Shown here in pieces: positions 62,144-64,000 of a stretch of DNA of 64,000 nt. How positions within the stretch are numbered: the first letter of the stretch is position 1; the number at the start of each line of letters is the position of its first letter. The position numbers and the translations under genes were made by a program. The stretch lies in the NCBI GenBank assembly GCA_964532595.1, contig CAZHIQ010000017.1, positions 3,855 to 67,854 on the forward strand. The letters are read 5' to 3'. This stretch comes from Chryseosolibacter sp964532595. Lineage in GTDB: Bacteria > Bacteroidota > Bacteroidia > Cytophagales > Cyclobacteriaceae. Under the pieces are notes generated by a model, which saw nothing but the letters and a program-made list of their open reading frames with translations, was not told where the DNA came from and ran no database searches.

Positions 62144-63871
62144 ATGGCTTTAAGTGAACAGGAAATTATACGCCGGCAAAGCAAGGAGGAGTTGGAAAAA
62201 CTTGGAATCAATCCTTACCCTGCCGAGCTCTTTGAGGTTAATGTAACAGCGCGCGAGATCAAGCAGCAGTTCGATCCTGAGAAGAAAAATTTTGAAAAGG
62301 TTTCTCTCGCGGGAAGGATCATGAGTCGGCGCATCATGGGCTCGGCGGCGTTTGCCGAACTTCAGGATTCGACGGGACGAATTCAGATCTATGTAAGACG
62401 CGACGACCTTTGTCCCGGTGAGGACAAAACACTGTATAATACCGTTTTCAAGAAACATATCGATATCGGCGATATCGTCGGTATAGAAGGATTTGCGTTC
62501 AAGACACAGGTCGGAGAGACTTCTGTCCATGTGACCCGATTGACACTGCTCGCTAAGTCGCTTCGTCCCTTGCCTGTGGTTAAGGAGTCAGTAGACGAGC
62601 AGGGAAACACTGTCCGTCACGATGCATTTACGGATCCGGAACAACGCTATCGCCAACGCTATGTTGATCTCATTGTCAATCCAGAGGTAAGAGATACGTT
62701 TGTCAAGCGTACGATGCTGGTGAACTCGATGCGGAGTTATCTGAACGCACGTGGATATCTTGAAGTGGAAACTCCCATCCTTCAGCCAATATACGGAGGA
62801 GCTACCGCCCGGCCTTTCAAGACTCATCACAATACCCTCGATATGACGCTCTATCTCCGGATAGCGAACGAGTTGTACCTCAAACGCCTTATTGTAGGCG
62901 GGTTCGATGGTGTCTATGAGTTCTCGAAAGACTTTCGCAATGAGGGTATGTCCCGGTTTCATAATCCGGAGTTCACGCAGGTTGAATTATATGTAGCTTA
63001 CAAGGACTATTACTGGATGATGGACCTCGTGGAGGAAATGATTGAGAAAGCTGCTCTCGATCTCCACGGTACAACGCAAGTCAAAGTAGGGGAGCATACC
63101 ATCGATTTCAAACGCCCGTGGAAGCGTTATACGATGTTTGAAGCAATCGAGCACTTCACAGGAATCGATATCTCGAACATGGACGAGACAGCGCTACGCG
63201 ACGTGTGTGCAAAACTCGGCATCGAAGTCGATTCTACAATGGGCAAGGGTAAACTCATTGATGAGATTTTCGGAGCTACCTGTGAGCCGAAGCTGATTCA
63301 GCCGACGTTCATTATGGACTATCCAATCGAAATGTCTCCTCTTGCCAAGAAACACCGCAGTAAGCCCGGACTGGTTGAGCGCTTTGAGGCTATATGCAAT
63401 GGTAAAGAAATCGCTAATAGCTTTTCTGAACTGAACGATCCGATTGATCAGCGTGAGCGATTTGAAGATCAGCTGGAGCTTGGCCGTCGTGGTGACGAGG
63501 AGGCCATGACTCTTGACGAGGATTTTCTTCGCGCTCTTGAGTATGGAATGCCGCCAACCGCAGGCCTTGGCATTGGCATTGACCGCCTGGCGATGATCAT
63601 GACGAATTCTCCGTCTATTCAGGACGTCTTGTTCTTCCCGCAGATGAAACCGGAGAAAGTGTTCTCCGTCGCTCCTGAACAGGAACTTGCAACGGCTGGG
63701 GTGCGGGCTGATCTTATCCCGGTCTTGCAAAAGCTGGGCATAACGTCCGTGGCTAAGATGAAGGAGATGAAAGCTTCGAAACTATTCAACGACGTGTGCG
63801 GTATGCGGAAGAAGATGAAGCTCGACGTTCCCAATCCCACCCTCGACGAAGTTGAAGGCTGGCTGAAGTAG
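62144..63871 (+). CDS. lysS: Lysyl-tRNA synthetase, class II, with C-terminal extension
   Basis: This enzyme charges tRNA-Lys. The 575-residue protein has an N-terminal OB-fold anticodon domain (about 55-150, SLAGRIMSRRIMGSAAFAEL). The class II core has FVKRTMLVNSMRSYLNARGY (motif 1), EFSKDFRNEGMSRFHNPEFT (motif 2) and GLGIGIDRLAMIMTNS (motif 3). After the core, about 65 residues follow with IPVLQKLGITSVAKMKEMKA, a helix-hairpin-helix-like pattern. I recall this tail from Bacteroidetes enzymes, while E. coli LysS lacks it. Confidence 0.97.
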   Translation: MALSEQEIIRRQSKEELEKLGINPYPAELFEVNVTAREIKQQFDPEKKNFEKVSLAGRIMSRRIMGSAAFAELQDSTGRIQIYVRRDDLCPGEDKTLYNTVFKKHIDIGDIVGIEGFAFKTQVGETSVHVTRLTLLAKSLRPLPVVKESVDEQGNTVRHDAFTDPEQRYRQRYVDLIVNPEVRDTFVKRTMLVNSMRSYLNARGYLEVETPILQPIYGGATARPFKTHHNTLDMTLYLRIANELYLKRLIVGGFDGVYEFSKDFRNEGMSRFHNPEFTQVELYVAYKDYYWMMDLVEEMIEKAALDLHGTTQVKVGEHTIDFKRPWKRYTMFEAIEHFTGIDISNMDETALRDVCAKLGIEVDSTMGKGKLIDEIFGATCEPKLIQPTFIMDYPIEMSPLAKKHRSKPGLVERFEAICNGKEIANSFSELNDPIDQRERFEDQLELGRRGDEEAMTLDEDFLRALEYGMPPTAGLGIGIDRLAMIMTNSPSIQDVLFFPQMKPEKVFSVAPEQELATAGVRADLIPVLQKLGITSVAKMKEMKASKLFNDVCGMRKKMKLDVPNPTLDEVEGWLK

Positions 63872-63898
63872 ATATTTTTCATCTTTTAGAATGCACTG

Positions 63899-64000
63899 GT
63901 GGGATCGTTCAAGAAGGTAGTTTCCAATCTTACATTCTGGGTTTTACTGGCTATCGGGGTCGGCGCGGTTCTGGGCCATTTCTTCCCGGAGACGGGAGTA
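63899..64000 (+). CDS. Dicarboxylate/amino acid:cation symporter, 3' end missing
   Basis: The last 102 nt of the window encode VGSFKKVVSNLTFWVLLAIG and continue VGAVLGHFFPETGV. This is the first membrane segment and GHFFPETG motif of the DctA/GltP symporter family (proton- or sodium-driven uptake of C4-dicarboxylates or glutamate). GTG at 63899 is the likely start; the upstream frame closes at TAG 63887. The gene runs off the window. Confidence 0.75.
   Translation, partial: MGSFKKVVSNLTFWVLLAIGVGAVLGHFFPETGV

Overview
The window reads as a chromosomal segment of a Bacteroidota bacterium, most likely of the order Cytophagales (inference; no 16S rRNA is present). Evidence: several promoters match the Bacteroidetes form TTTG-(19-20 nt)-TAnnTTTG; genes start without obvious Shine-Dalgarno sequences; there is an ECF sigma / FecR / SusC / SusD set; secY is followed by map and infA without adk; rplQ is followed by carA and eno; S4, S14 and L36 are all zinc-free forms.

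Layout. 1-9,898: end of the L1-L10-L7/L12-RpoB-RpoC operon, with strong hairpins in both gaps around rpoB and a clear terminator after rpoC. 10,036-13,926: a DUF3467 gene, then the str operon (rpsL, rpsG, fusA, rpsJ) with its own promoter and terminator. 13,935-23,841: about 10 kb of non-ribosomal genes, mostly on the minus strand. They include a MobA-like nucleotidyltransferase and XdhC around a PAS histidine kinase, a DUF2141 protein, a MOSC / HemJ / SCO1 / cytochrome c cluster, a short glucan phosphorylase lacking the expected cofactor lysine, and a FecCD-type ABC permease and ATPase. 24,031-38,572: the S10-spc-alpha series rplC to rplQ, with one internal promoter before rpsH and a 100-N assembly gap inside secY. 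38,581-41,106: carA and eno.

41,167-52,163: an accessory block with a Pif1-like helicase, then an ECF sigma factor, a FecR anti-sigma factor, a SusC receptor with an STN signalling domain, a SusD-like lipoprotein, a small lipoprotein, and an exported D-aminoacylase. Together these look like a self-regulated uptake locus whose neighbouring enzyme suggests an N-acyl-D-amino-acid or peptide substrate rather than a glycan. 52,240-64,000: housekeeping and metabolic genes: FtsB/DivIC, an outer-membrane barrel, Ldh-family oxidoreductase, Ppx/GppA, acyl-CoA carboxylase beta subunit, M42 peptidase, aroA, a small YtxH-like protein, aroB, proline dehydrogenase, lysS and the start of a dicarboxylate/amino-acid symporter.

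No tRNA, rRNA, CRISPR array, insertion sequence or phage gene was recognised. The most unusual points are the ribosomal superoperon broken between rpsJ and rplC, the Lys-to-Thr change at the PLP site of the glucan phosphorylase, and the sigma/FecR/SusCD/D-aminoacylase locus.
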